Source: Ophioderma brevispina (taxonomy: Eukaryota; Echinodermata; Ophiuroidea; Amphilepidida; Ophiodermatidae). From it: 64,000 nt of DNA. Below the pieces are notes generated by a model. It did no database searches and had not been told where the DNA came from. It saw only the letters and a list, made by a program, of their open reading frames with translations. Shown here piece by piece: positions 47,680-59,095 of this stretch. The stretch is from contig JAMKCH010019794.1 of NCBI GenBank assembly GCA_023653785.1, positions 1-64,000 of the forward strand, read 5' to 3'. The position numbers were made by a program, and so were the translations under genes. Within the stretch, counting starts at the first letter, position 1; every line of letters starts with the position of its first letter.

Positions 47680-48691
47680 TAAAAAGGCTGACTCAGGGAT
47701 TTCCCGAGGCCTGAGGATGGCGCCTTCAATTTTCTAACAAATTGTGTTTTTTGCATTATACTTAATGCTTATCCACATCAATCACTGTGTGAAATAGCTA
47801 AAATCAGTAAAAAAAAAGGAAAATACGATTCATTTCAAACTTCGGAATTTAGCATTTTAGGCGATCTATCTTTGGTTCCAGTTGACTATTTTTAATTAAT
47901 ACACACAAATCGTCGACCGCGTCACATACTGATGCATTTGCACAAAAAACATTTCGAGAAAAACGGCTTTGAAGATTTTGCGATTTTAATTTGGCCCATA
48001 AATGTATATTAAAACATATATTTCAATTAGAACATAGTGGAAAATCGCCGAAATAAGTTAAGTTTAAGTTCAATATCATTTCCAGCTTCCAAATTCATTT
48101 AAAGATATGCAGTAAAAAACGTTTAAAAAAGTACGTCCACTAATGGCTAAAATGTACAAAATAAAGCAATTTCAATTTTCAAAACGTGTACATAACAAAA
48201 TACGAGAACGCACAAAAAACGTCGTTAAGAAAGTACGGCGTTTGAGCAAAATACAATAACTATGTGAAAAACGACAAAATACTAATTCTACTATATCCTA
48301 TCTACCGTGGACTACAAATTACGACGTCCCAGTGCGAGGAATACGTCACTATGGTGACGCGGCGAATACTTCAAGATGCAAATAAAATAACGATATTTTA
48401 ATGGATTATGGGGCCTGCGCAGTGTGGATTTTCGACAAATGCCCGTCGGTTAATTTGATGTGGACAATTTAACGTTTTTGTAAATACGCCATAATTAGTT
48501 AATTAATATTTTTACTAATTAAGCCACTTTTGCGGTTTGGTGAATATGTAGAATAGCACAAAGAAACGTCTATGCCCTACCACCCAAATCTCCTCCAAAA
48601 AGTCCAAAATGGTTTCGAAATTCCGTATACGTCACTTTGTGACGTGGCCGACGAAATATATTTTTTGAAATCTCTGAATCGGGCCTTTAAC
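47680..48691. mobile_element. ~1-kb element with ~20-bp TIRs
   Basis: TTTAAAAAGGCTGACTCAGGGA at the left and, reverse-complemented, TTAAAGGCCCGATTCAGAGA at the right, both followed by TTTC. The interior has CGTCACTATGGTGACG and GTCACTTTGTGAC palindromes and no ORF. It sits immediately 3' of the channel exon, so probably within its intron. Confidence 0.45.
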
Positions 48692-48846
48692 CTGTACCCT
48701 GTCCTGTTTTTTTCTAGTTATCTATCTCCTTTAATCTAAGTTTTTCCCTCTCCTGCTTTCCTCTCTTTTGTTTGAACCCCTGAAAAAAAAAAATATAAAA
48801 GGTAAAATTTAAAAACCTAATATAGCGACACCGACATACAACACTA

Positions 48847-49930
48847 CAAGATAGAGAATATTATAAAAGGGAGCCAGGACACCCGTGGCGCGACATGAGG
48901 ACGTGAGATCTCAGTAATTATTTTGAAACTGGATAATTTAATGCTTAAAACCTTTTCATTATTTCATAATGAAGGCTATGATTCTCGAACATAATGATGT
49001 CGGCCATGTTTGTCGTTGAAGAGTGTTTTTAAAGGCATGGTGGCCTTAAGGCAATATTGCTTTGATCTTTCATATTTTATAATGAACAAATTTTACATAA
49101 TTCGCTTAACATTGTGCAGAAGTTTATTTTTTCATGCTATCAGAATGTTTTTTGAAAGGCGCCATGATATAGCCCTTTTCAAGACCTAGGGTTTCGACTA
49201 TCCCTCTCACGGTCCGGTCTCATCATTTTGAACTGTTATACCAGTAATAATAAGATAATATGGGTTTTCTTTAGCGAAAAACTTGTTAACCTGTTTGCTA
49301 TTTTAATATCCTTAAAACCCCTCGTTTTTTATTCGGATGAATTTTCCAAAATTCCTTAAATAGCCTGTCCGCACCTCCTCTCTGGGTATATCATAGGCAA
49401 CAGAATACCGCCACCAATAGGCCATAGACAGAGACCCTAGGCAAAACATGGTTCCCTCGCTCTATTCAAGCACTGGTACATTGTTGCATCCACACATCGA
49501 TTCAACAGCAAACAACACCACAGAAATGAGATAGGAAACAGACCGCCACGGTTTTTTTTTATACTTTTATTTTTAATACATATTTCAATTGTTTGACATT
49601 TTTTTTAGGACTTTTATTTAAAAAGAACAGATGTTTTCACAAAGCCATGTGGTAACTTTCCGATGGTATATACCTGTTAGAACTTTCTCTGTCTCTGGCT
49701 GTTTGTTTTTTCAAGATCATTATTTTGTAGTAATCACTACTTTCTAATGTCGAGTGGATTCTTGCAGAAAAGCATAATCACATTGTCCTGTTAAGGGGGT
49801 TAGGGTGAGGCCCGTGGTTTATTTTGGGAATGAATTAAAAAAAGCCCAAATATTGGTGAACTTTCTTCCGTGCTTCTTCTTTGTTTTAATAGGCCGATGT
49901 TTTAATTCCCTTGGGTATTACCATCTCAAG
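48847..49930 (-). mobile_element. Hammerhead repeat unit R1 (inverted)
   Basis: Reverse complement of the ~0.9-kb unit described at 54,386-55,318. It begins here with ATTATAAAAGGGAGCCAGGA and ends with CCCTTGGGTATTACCATCTC. It contains an altered hammerhead motif at 49,178-49,232. It is the only copy in this orientation. Confidence 0.8.
49178..49232 (-). ncRNA. Hammerhead ribozyme motif, copy 1 (altered core)
   Basis: Minus strand: TTCAA stem-I strand, core read as AATGATGA instead of CTGATGA, a GTGAGA loop closed by a shortened stem II, GAAA, CCCTAGGTC, then TTGAA. The altered core predicts weak or no cleavage unless the change is a sequencing error. Confidence 0.6.
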
Positions 49931-50500
49931 ACAGAGGATAATACTGTGGTTGATTAAACAAACATGTTAAATAAAATCAATGTAATAGGTTAACTAAGGT
50001 TAATTTTATGTGATTAATTTTCTTTAAAATAGGTTATAGGGGTATTTATAGGTGATTAATTTAATTTTCCATCCTACATACAAGATGTGAGGACTATTTT
50101 TCCACAATGTAATAATGAATGGTTATTTTCAAAGCGCCCGATATCGTGCTCAAAAATCCATCAGAAATGGTGAATCCACTATTTCAAATATTTGGTTGGT
50201 GATACAAAGTCGCTTCAAAGCCGTTTTTGGCTTTTTTTTTTCACTATATGTTTTGATGTTTTGTTCATTTTGGGTTTTGGTTTTCTCCAAAATTTTTAGG
50301 TGGCTCCTTTTCACAGAGTCGTTTTTTTTTATATGTTTTTTCTGGGTTGTATTGTTCGCCAACTCTAGGTGGCCACTGAATAGAGCTTCAACAAGTCCCT
50401 CTTGGCCTAAATATCTGTTGACTTGCATCACATAAAAAATTAAACACTCTAACATCGTAATTTGCCATATTACTTTGCCTTTCATTTAAGAATCAATTTT
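49931..50500. repeat. Array linker: GTGATTAATTT repeats, IR arm and 3' flank
   Basis: Contains ATGTGATTAATTTTCTTTAA and GGTGATTAATTTAATTTTCC (inverse of 53,320-53,400), then the arm 50,140-50,385, inverse of 52,970-53,220 and direct to 51,945-52,140. It ends with a segment collinear with 52,145-52,465. The 106-residue plus-strand ORF and its minus-strand shadow here are repeat-derived. Confidence 0.65.
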
Positions 50501-50721
50501 GGTCTTCAACCATGGTTAAATTAATAATCAAGCTACTTGTGAAATAATTCATCCCTCTTACATGAGGAAGTCGTTCGTTCGACACAACTCCACAAGCACT
50601 TGCTGCTTCCCTAAATCTTGCAAGTGAGAATATGCACTTTTTAATGAAACCTGCAAATCACACTGTAATTTACTTTCAACACTGATCAAAAAAAGCTGAG
50701 GTATTTCCCTGTTTCCAATCT

Positions 50722-51232
50722 ATACCCAGAAGAGGTTGGCGGACAGGGCTATAAGAATTGAAAATCATCCGAATAAAAAGATTTTTTTAGGCTAAATAGT
50801 CAAACATTTAAACAAGTTTTTTTTTTTCGCTCAAAGAACCTATTATATACTGTATAACAGTTCAACTGATTGAGACGAACCGTGAGAGGATCGTCCGAAA
50901 CCTAAGGTCTTTGAAAAGGCTATCAATGCCTTTTTCAAAACATTCTGATAGCAAGAAATAAACGTCCTGCACAATGTTAGGAATTAAAATTTTTCATTTA
51001 TAAATATGAAAGATCAAAGCAATTTGCTAAGGCCACCATGGCCTTTTAAAACACTCTCAAAGCAAAAATTGCCGGGACATATATGTTCTATAATCAAAGC
51101 CCTATCATTATAAAAAATGAAAAGGTGTTAAGCATTAACTTAATCCAGTTTTTTTTTTGCAAAAAATTCCTGAAAGATCTCCACGGTCCTCTAATGTCGC
51201 CGAGGTGATCCCGGCTCCCTTTTTTAATAATT
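50722..51232 (+). mobile_element. Hammerhead repeat unit R2 (5'-truncated)
   Basis: Begins CTATACCCAGAAGAGG and matches the 3' half of the unit through CTCCCTTTTTTAATAAT. It contains hammerhead copy 2. Confidence 0.75.
50861..50914 (+). ncRNA. Hammerhead ribozyme motif, copy 2
   Basis: TTCAA, CTGATTGA (one extra T in the core), GACGAACC-GTGAGA-GGATCGTC stem-loop II, CGAAA, CCTAAGGTC (one extra A), then TTTGAA. All parts are present with three single-base insertions, consistent with read errors over an intact ribozyme. Confidence 0.68.
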
Positions 51233-51944
51233 TGATTGAAGTAAGCCCCTAAACCCGTGAGCTACAATCCGGGTTTTTGTGGGGAGAGAGTTTGGGTGGT
51301 ACAACCTTTGTTACGCGATGCGCTCCGCAATGACACACACCTGAAATGCTTCAAATCTATTTACTTTAGAAGGTTTTGGAAGCGGAATCCCCGTGGAGTT
51401 GTGGTGAATCTCAAAGGCACAAAGTTAAAAACATGGTTGCCAAAAATAACGAAAGAAACCTGGGCTGAATTTATCCTATATGAATTGCTATGCTTCTATG
51501 TTATTTTTCAACCCATTTGTCGGAAATAAGAATATATTTAATTCCAGACAGAGGTTTTTAAAAAAAACAAAAACCAAAACAAACAAAAAAAAGAAAAAAC
51601 TAAAAACCACCTATTTTCAGGAATACGCTACACTAAAAAAATACTGCTAGACCCTTGGTTCTTGCAAATGATGGGTTTTTAAATAACCTTTTAATGAGAA
51701 GCAAATGCGGATACATATAAAAAACGTACAAAAACATAATCGGTAATAAAGATCGCAAATCACATACAACACAACCTTCAGTAATTATCTAATCTTTTCG
51801 AGTACGAGCTGGGGTTTGTTTTTCATCCCTGCATGCCGGTTTGCCTTTGATCCTTTAACGTCCACCACGAATACCCCCGTCCCTTGTACTGTGAGTTTTG
51901 GGAGTTTTTTGGCTCTCACCCTATTTTCCCCTGGGTTTTTTTTT

Positions 51945-53125
51945 TTTTGGGGTGTGTGGGTTTTCCGCCGGTTTGGCGCTTTCTCACTATATTTTTTGAT
52001 GTTTTTTTCATTTTTTTCGTTTGTTTGTTATTCCCCAAATTTTAGGTGGCTTTCTTCACAGAGGATCCGTTTTTTTTATATGTTTTTTTCTTTCTGGGTT
52101 TTGTTTGATCCAAACTCCCTAGGTGGCCCTGAATAGATGCTCACCAAAGTTCTCCTTTGGGGCCTAAATATCTGGGGTGACTGCATCACATAAAAATTAA
52201 AACACTACATCGTATTTGCCATATTACGGTTTGCCTCCTCATTTAAGAATCAATTTTTGGGTCTTAAAAAAAAAAACCATTTAAATAATAATCACAGGTA
52301 CTTTGTGAAATAATCACACTACTTAACTTAGGAGAAAAGCTCGTTTCGACAACACATCCACAGCACTTGCTGCTCTAAATCCCGCTTGGCAAGTTGAGCA
52401 TATGCACTTTTATGAAACCTGCAAATCACACTTAATTTACTCTTTTTCAACTGATCAAAAAAGCTTGAGTTAAAACTCAGCTAAAATAAATCACCATGAA
52501 GCACTATTAATAAAATATTTGGGACAGAAATTTTTTTTGCTAAAATTTATCGATAAATTAATCTTGAATATGAGCATGAACAGGGTGTGTTAAATAACTC
52601 CGAGGCGACGTCTCGCACAATCAACCGCAATGGTAATTATTTAAATACACAAATTAAAATCGCGCGGGAAATTAATTCCCACACACCAAAGCGTGGACCG
52701 GCAAGCCGGAAGGCGTGGTTCAAATAAAGTTTCAACTTCTCTAGTACCAATAACCTAGAAATTCATTTCACACATATCGGGTCTTTCAGTTAACATCTGC
52801 TCTATTTCTCCTCCATTGCTTTTGTTGCTCTCCTTGTACAAGACCATGGCTTGACAGAGAGAAAATTTTACCAGAGAAAAATGGGAGAACCGGCATTTCA
52901 CATCATCCTCCAAATCCATCCGGTCCCTATCGAACATGGAATGCTCCTATAAAGCCAGCGAGCTCTATTCAGGGCCACCTTAGAGTTGGTCAAAACAACC
53001 CAGAAAACATATAAAAAACGAACTCTGTGAAGAGCCACCTAAAATGGTTTTTGAAAACAACCAAAATGAAAAACATCAAAACAAATTAGTGAAAAAGCCC
53101 AAACGGCTTTGAAGCGACTTTGGTA
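51945..53125. repeat. Inverted repeat inside U1
   Basis: The left arm (51,960-52,140; ACTATATTTTTTGATGTTTT, AAATTTTAGGTGGC, AGGTGGCCCTGAATAG) and right arm (52,965-53,110; CTATTCAGGGCCACCT, GAGCCACCTAAAA, AAACATCAAAACAAATTAGT) are complementary. The loop is about 820 bp and contains CGCGCGGGAAATTAATTCCC. The same structure is found in U2 at 55,945-57,110. Confidence 0.7.
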
Positions 53126-53454
53126 TTCCACCAACAAATTGGAAATTAGTGGAAATTCAACCAATTAACTAAAGATAGGTGGACTGCACAATCAGAGTTT
53201 GATTTCTATTGGATTTTTTTAAAAAAGTTAAAAAACTTAAAAAAAGCAAAATTGAAAAAAATAAACCATATCATTATTTACCTTGGTGGAAAGGATATCC
53301 TCCATCATCTTGTATGGAATTAATCACATAAATTACCCATAACCTATAAAGAAATTAATCACATAAATTACCTATAACCTATTTAAAGAACATTTTATTT
53401 AACATGTTTTTTTTGGTTTAATCGAACCCAAGTAATGATCCTCTGTCTCTGAGA

Positions 53455-54375
53455 TGGTAATACCCAAGGAATTAAACATCGGCCTATTAAACAAAGACTG
53501 CCACTGGAAAGTTCACAAATATTTGTGGCTTTTTTTAATTCATCCAAAAACACCGGGCCTAACAGACAATGATTATGCTTTTCTGCTAAGAATCCACTCG
53601 ACATTAGAAATAGTGATTATACAAATAATGATCTTGAACAAACAGGCAGAGAAGTTCAAAAGGTATGTACCATGAAAAAGTACCACATGGCTTTGAAAAC
53701 ATCTGTCTTTTAAATATAAAGCCTGAAAAAATCACAAATTGAAATATTAAAATTCATTATAAAAAAACCGCGACAGTCTGTTCTATATCATTCTGTGGTG
53801 TGAAGACTGTGGATCACAAGTATCCGTGCTTTGAATAGAGCGATGACCCATGTTTTGCCTAAGGTCTCTGCCAGCCTCGGAACTCTATGCGCATGTGTGT
53901 GCCTATTGGATGGCGGTATTTTGATGCCATGCTGTATCCAGAGAGGTGCGGACAGGCTATTAAAATTAAAATCATCCGAATAAAAAGATTTTGTAGGCTA
54001 ATAATAAAACATTAACAATTTTTCCCTCAAAGAACCTATCATGCACTGTAAATAGCTTAACTGGGAGACGACGTGAGAGGATCGTCGATCGAAACAGGTT
54101 ATTGAAAAGGATTAGCAGGCCTTTCAAAACATTCTGAAGCAGAAATAAACTTCTGTACAATGTTAGCGAATGAAATTTTCATTATAAAAGATGAAAGATT
54201 AAAGCAATTTGCTAAGGCTACCATGCCTTTAAACAATCTCAAAGCAAAAATGCCGACATATGTTCGAGAATCAAGCCTTCATTATAAAAATGGAAAGGTT
54301 AAGCAGTTAAATCCAGTTTCAATAATTTACTGAGATCTCAGTCTCATGTCGAGAGGTGTCCTGCTCCCTTTTTAT
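53455..54375 (+). mobile_element. Hammerhead repeat unit R3
   Basis: From ATGGTAATACCCAAGGAATT through CTTTTCTGCTAAGAATCCAC, GAAAAAGTACCACATGGC and the hammerhead to CTCCCTTTTTATACTATA. It is directly followed by R4, making a head-to-tail pair. Confidence 0.8.
54056..54106 (+). ncRNA. Hammerhead ribozyme motif, copy 3 (altered)
   Basis: Core reads CTGGGAGA in place of CTGATGAGA. Stem-loop II ACGAC-GTGAGA-GGATCGT, an extra GAT before GAAAC, AGGTTATTGAA in place of CTAGGTCTTGAA. Recognisable by position and by the loop, but predicted inactive as written. Confidence 0.5.
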
Positions 54376-54385
54376 ACTATACTAA

Positions 54386-55318
54386 TACCAAGGAATTAAA
54401 CATAGGTCCTATATATTAACAAAGAATCACTGGAAGGTCACCACAAGATTTGTGGTTTTTTTTTAATTCATCCAAAAACACGGGCCCCTAACAGACAATG
54501 ATTATGCTTTTCTGCTAAGAATCCACTCGACATTAGAAATAGTGATTTTACAAATAATGATCTTGAAACAAACAGCCAGAGAAGTTCTAAAGGTATGTAC
54601 CATGAAAAAGTACCACATGGCTTTGAAACCATCTGTCTTTTTAAAAAAAAGCCTTTAAAAAAATCACCGATTGAAAATACTATTAAATCATTATAAAAAA
54701 AACCCGCGACAGTCTGTTTCCTATCTCATTTCTGTGGTGTTGAATCGATGTGATGCACAATGTATCAGTGCTTGAATAGGCGATGCACCCAGGTTTGCAT
54801 GGGTCTCTGCAGCTCGGAAACTCTCTGCGATGGTGGTGCCCTATTGGTGGCTGGTATTCTGTTGCCATGCTATACCCAGAGAGGTGAGGACGGCTATAAG
54901 AATGAAATCATCCGAAATAAAAAAAAGATTTTTAGGCTAATAAAAAAACAGTTAACAAGTTTTTCGCTCAAAGAAATTATGATTTATACTGTATAACAGT
55001 TCAACTGATGAGACGGCCGTGAGAGGATCGTCGAAACTAGGTCTTGAAAAGGCTATAGCCTTTCAAAACATCTGATAGCAGAAATAAAACTTCTGCAAAA
55101 TGTTAGCGAATGAAAATTCATTTAAATATGAAAGATTAAATCAATTTGCTAAGGCTACCATGCCTTTTAAAACACTCTCAAAGCAAAAATGCCGACATAT
55201 CGAGAATCAAGCCTTTCATGATAAAAATGAAAGGTTAGCATTAATTATCCAGTTTCAATAATTATCTGAGATCTTACGTCCTCATGTCGCGAGGTTTCCT
55301 GACTCCCTTTTTTATAAT
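54386..55318 (+). mobile_element. Hammerhead repeat unit R4
   Basis: Starts AATACCAAGGAATTAAACAT and ends CTCATGTCGCGAGG...CTCCCTTTTTTATAAT. It is about 930 bp, collinear with R3. It contains the cleanest stem-I pairing of the array. No ORF is shared among the copies, so I regard it as non-coding. Confidence 0.82.
55000..55048 (+). ncRNA. Hammerhead ribozyme motif, copy 4
   Basis: TTCAA pairs with TTGAA (stem I, 5 bp). Intact CTGATGA core, stem II GACGGCC/GGATCGTC closed by loop GTGAGA, GAAA, then CTAGGTC with cleavage predicted after the C at 55,043. One C of the stem-III CCTAGG is missing. Just upstream, ACTGTATAACAGT forms a hairpin; just downstream, AAGGCTATAGCCTT forms another. In the family, all paired regions and both core strands are required for self-cleavage, and they are present here. 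Confidence 0.75.
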
Positions 55319-55334
55319 GTTGGGATGGATTGAA

Positions 55335-57410
55335 AAGAAATCCCCTAACCCCCCTGAGCTACAAATCCGGGTTTTGGGGATGAGTTGGTTTGGTATCGAG
55401 GACACAACCACCGATTGTACGCGATGCTCGCAATGATCCCACCTGAAAAGCTTTCAAATCTTACTATAAGGTTTTGGCGGAAGGTAATCCGCGTGAGTTG
55501 GGAATCTCAAAGCACAAAGTTAAAAACAATGTGCAATAAATACGAAAAGAAACCTCTGAATTTAATCCTTATATGAATATCTGCATTTCACACCCATTTG
55601 TCGGAAAAAATAAGAATAATTAATTCCAGACAGAGGATTTTAACCCATTGTCAAAGAATCCACACTAAAATCCTGCTAGACTTTTGGGGGGGTCTTGCAA
55701 AATGAATTGGTTTTAAATATATTTTTTTCTTGTTAAATTTGACCAAATGTCCAAATATAACTAATTGAAAACTTAACAAAAACATCCAATCGGTTAATAA
55801 AGATGCAAAATCACTATCACACAACTTCAGTATTAACTTTCGAGTACGATGGTTTTGTTTCAACAATCCTGATGCAGGTTGAATTTGATCCTTTAAGTAC
55901 ACAGGTCCCTTTTGTTAGGTTTGGCATCCCCCTGTCCCCTTGGGTTTTTGTTTTTGAGTGTGTGGGTTTTAGCCGTTTTGGGCTTTTTCCACACTATATT
56001 TTTTTGATGTTTTTTCACATTTTTTTGGTTTTGTTTTTCCAAAATTTTAAGGTGAAGTGGCTTCTCTCTCTTCACAGAGTCGTGTTTTTTTATATGTTTC
56101 TGGGTTGTTTTTGCCAACTCTAGTTGGCCCGAATAGAGGCTCACAAAAGTCCTCTTGGGCCTAAATCTCTGTGACTGCATCACATAAAAATTAAAACACT
56201 AACAATCGTATTTGGCCATATTACGTTTTTTGCCTTCTCATTTAAGAATCAATTTTTGGGTGTCCAAAAAAAAACGATTCAAACCCATGTTAAATAATAA
56301 TCAGACCGTACTACTTGTGCAAATAATCCATCCTTCCCTCTTACATGAGGAGTCGATTCGACACATCCACAGCACTTGCTGCTCTAAATCTTGCAAAGTG
56401 AGAATATGCAATTTTTAATTTAAAAACATGTTGCATAATATCACACTTAATTTCACTTTCAAACTGATCAAAAAGTGAGTTTAAAAAAACTCAAGCTAAA
56501 AAAAATAAATCCCACCATGAAGAACAACTATTAAGAAAATATTTGGGACAAATTTTTGTCTTAACTTTATTTAAATCGATAAATTATCTTGAATATAGAG
56601 CAGGAACAGGTGTTTAATAACTCGATGCGACGTCTCGCACAAATCAACCGCAATGTATATTTATACACAATTAATCGCGCGGGAAATTCAATTCCCACAG
56701 GCACCAAAGCGTGACGCAAAGCCGAGGCGTGTTCAAAAAAAAAAAAAAAAAAATAAGTTTCAAATCTCCTAGTACCAATAACCTAGAAATTCATTTCACA
56801 CAATATCGGTCTTTCAGTTAACATCTGCTCTATTTCTCTCCATTGCTTTGCTCTCTTGTACAAGACCATGGCTTGACAGAGAGAAAATTACCAGAGAAGA
56901 AATGGGAGACCCGGCAATTTCATCCTGTCTATCGACATGAATGCATCTATAAAGCCAGCGAGCTCTATTCAGGGCACCTATAGTTTTGCAAACAACCCAG
57001 AAACAATAAAAAACGCTCTGTGAAGAGCCACCTAAAATTTTGGAAAACAAACCAAATGGGAAAACTCAAAAAAATATAGGGGGTGAAAAAGCCAAACAGG
57101 CTTTTGAAGCCGACTTTGTTATTCAACCAACAAATTGAAATTATTGGATTCACCATTAACCTAAGATAAGTGGACTCACACATCAGATGGATTTCTATGG
57201 ATTTTGAGCACGAATCCGTGCCTTTGAAATAACCATCATTAGGATTGTGAAAATATCCGCCATCTTGTATAAATTAATCACATAAATTACCCATAACCTA
57301 TAAAGAAATTAATCACATAAATTACCTATCACCTATTAAAGATTTTATTTAACATGTTTTGTTTAATATAATAAATCAACCAAGTATTATCCGCTGTCCT
57401 CTGATATGGT
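55335..57410 (+). repeat. Composite unit U2 of the array, 5' part
   Basis: Collinear with 51,250-53,455: CTGAGCTACAAATCCGGGTT, AATTCCAGACAGAGG, the inverted repeat at 55,945-57,110, then AATCACATAAATTACCCATA. It also contains a poly-A run of about 19 at 56,737-56,755 not matched in U1. Confidence 0.78.
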
Positions 57411-58340
57411 AATACCCAAGGAAAAACATCTCCTATTTAAAACAAGAGCACTGGTAAAGTTCACAATATTGTGGCTTTTTTTTAATTCCTCCAAAAACAC
57501 GGGCCTAACAGCAATGATTATGCTTTTCTGCAAAGAATCCACTCGACATTATAAATAGTAATTATCTACAATATGATCTTGAAACAAACGCAGAGAGTTA
57601 TAAAGTGATATACCATCGGAAAGTACCACATGGCTTTGAAAACATCTGTCTTTTTAAATAAAAAGCTAAAAAATAATCACAATTGAAATATTATTAAAAT
57701 CATTATAAAAAAAACGCTCTGGCGGTCGTTTCTATCACACATTTCTGTGGTGTTGAAAATCGATGTGATGCACAATGTACCCAGTGCTTTGAATAGAGCG
57801 ATGACCCATGTTTGCCTAGGTTCCTCTGCGCTCGACTCTCTCCATGTGGTGTGCCTATTGGTGCGGTATTACGGTTGCCATGCTATACCGAGAGGTGCGG
57901 CACAGGCTATAAGAATATTGAAAATCAGCCGAATAAAAAGATTTTTAGGCTAAATAGCAAACATTTAACAGTTTTTCGCTCAAGAACCATTATAATACTG
58001 TTAACAAGTTTCAACTGATGCACGAGAAACTACGTGAGAGGATCGTCGAAACCTGGTCTTGAAAAGGCATCATGCCGTTCAAACATTCTGATACAGAAAT
58101 AAACTTCTGCACAATGTTAGCGAATTTAAATTTCAGTATACATATGAAAGATCAAGTCAATTTGGCTAAGGCCAACCCAGGCCTTAAACACTCTCAAATC
58201 AAACTGGCCGACATATGTTCGAGAATCAAGCCCTCATTATAAAATGAAGGTTAAGCATTAACTTATCCAGTTTCAATCATTACTGAGATCTCACGTCCGT
58301 CATGTCGCGAGGTGTCCTGGCGGGGGTCCCTTTTTATAAT
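57410..58340 (+). mobile_element. Hammerhead repeat unit R5
   Basis: From ATATGGTAATACCCAAGG to the CCCTTTTTATAAT end. Collinear with R3/R4 with many indels; followed by R6. Confidence 0.8.
58010..58063 (+). ncRNA. Hammerhead ribozyme motif, copy 5
   Basis: TTCAA, intact CTGATG, a disturbed stem-II 5' strand (extra bases before ACGTGAGAGG), GATCGTC, GAAA, CCTGGTC, TTGAA. The stem-I pair TTCAA/TTGAA is exact. The 5' strand of stem II does not pair well as written. Confidence 0.6.
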
Positions 58341-59095
58341 TGGAAAATGTGTTGCGAATCTCATATTTTAGAAATATCCATAGACATACTATGCTCAAAA
58401 CAATTCGTTTAAATAATTTTTAAAACTCACGGAAGTAATAATTACTACAATAATGATCTTTGAAATAATTGCAATGACGTGTTATCCTATTCATAGAAGT
58501 TTTAAAAGTAATCTACTCGGAAAACTAGAATTGGCTAATATTATATGTTTCTAAAATCATCAAGCCTGAAGAACTTACTCATAATAATTAATTAAAACGC
58601 AATAACCATATATCCGCTCGTGTTCTTACTTTCCGTGGTGTTTTTGACCCAAGGAAGTGTGATTGCTTATGGGTGCTTATTGGTGGCGGTATTCCGGTTC
58701 CAAAATGTGCTCAGAGAGTGGTGGACAGGCAAAATATGGAAAAATATGTCACAATAATTGTGAAATTGAAATCCACCTGAAAAAAGTTGTCTTGGGCTAA
58801 ACATATTTTAAATATTTTTTACATGATCTCGCTCAAATAATCCTCATTACTGTAAACATTGCACTGATGAGACGACCGTAAGAGGATCGTCGAAACCTAG
58901 GTCTTGCTAAGGCAATCCCCCCCCCACCTTGCCTTTCCAATTTAATCCCTAATTATAAGCAAAATAGAATTGTATTGGTAGCCACATTCTAAGAATGACA
59001 GAGTATGAGCATTGTAATCATCAGTATCTAATAATTATCTGAGATCTCACTCCTCATGTCGCGAGTTTGTCCTGACTACTCCCTTTTTTATAATC
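58341..59095 (+). mobile_element. Hammerhead repeat unit R6 (diverged)
   Basis: The 5' half is strongly diverged (TAATAATTACTACAATAATG aligns to the R-unit TAGTGATTATACAAATAATG). The 3' half regains the family order (TGGTGGCGGTATTCCGG, AGGATCGTCGAAACC, CTCATGTCGCGAG, CCCTTTTTTATAAT). Confidence 0.7.
58858..58906 (+). ncRNA. Hammerhead ribozyme motif, copy 6
   Basis: Core and stems in the cleanest form: CTGATGA, GACGACC-GTAAGA-GGATCGTC (stem II with one bulged A), GAAA, CCTAGGTC. The stem-III sequence ACCTAGGT is its own reverse complement, so stem III could form between two ribozymes. Stem I here is TTGCA/TTGCT and pairs poorly, unlike TTCAA/TTGAA in other copies. Confidence 0.72.

Larger units (their letters stand above)
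51240..55318 (+). repeat. Composite unit U1 of the array (~4.1 kb)
   Basis: Runs from CCCCTAAACCCGTGAGCTAC to the end of hammerhead unit R4. The same order of landmarks recurs from 55,335 (CCCCCCTGAGCTACAAATCC) as unit U2. It comprises a unique-looking 5' part, an inverted-repeat segment (51,945-53,125) and two head-to-tail hammerhead units. Confidence 0.78.

Noticed and set aside
48130..48700. Possible CRISPR-like or other regularly spaced repeat
   Set aside because: Repeats in this window are tandem or inverted with no constant-length unique spacers; the host is clearly eukaryotic.
50115..50485. Facing 106- and 111-residue ORFs, one rich in Phe/Trp and resembling a membrane protein
   Set aside because: Same sequence recurs, with frameshifts, at 51,816-52,136, 52,970-53,200 (inverted) and 55,803-56,183; it is a T-rich repeat arm, not a conserved frame.
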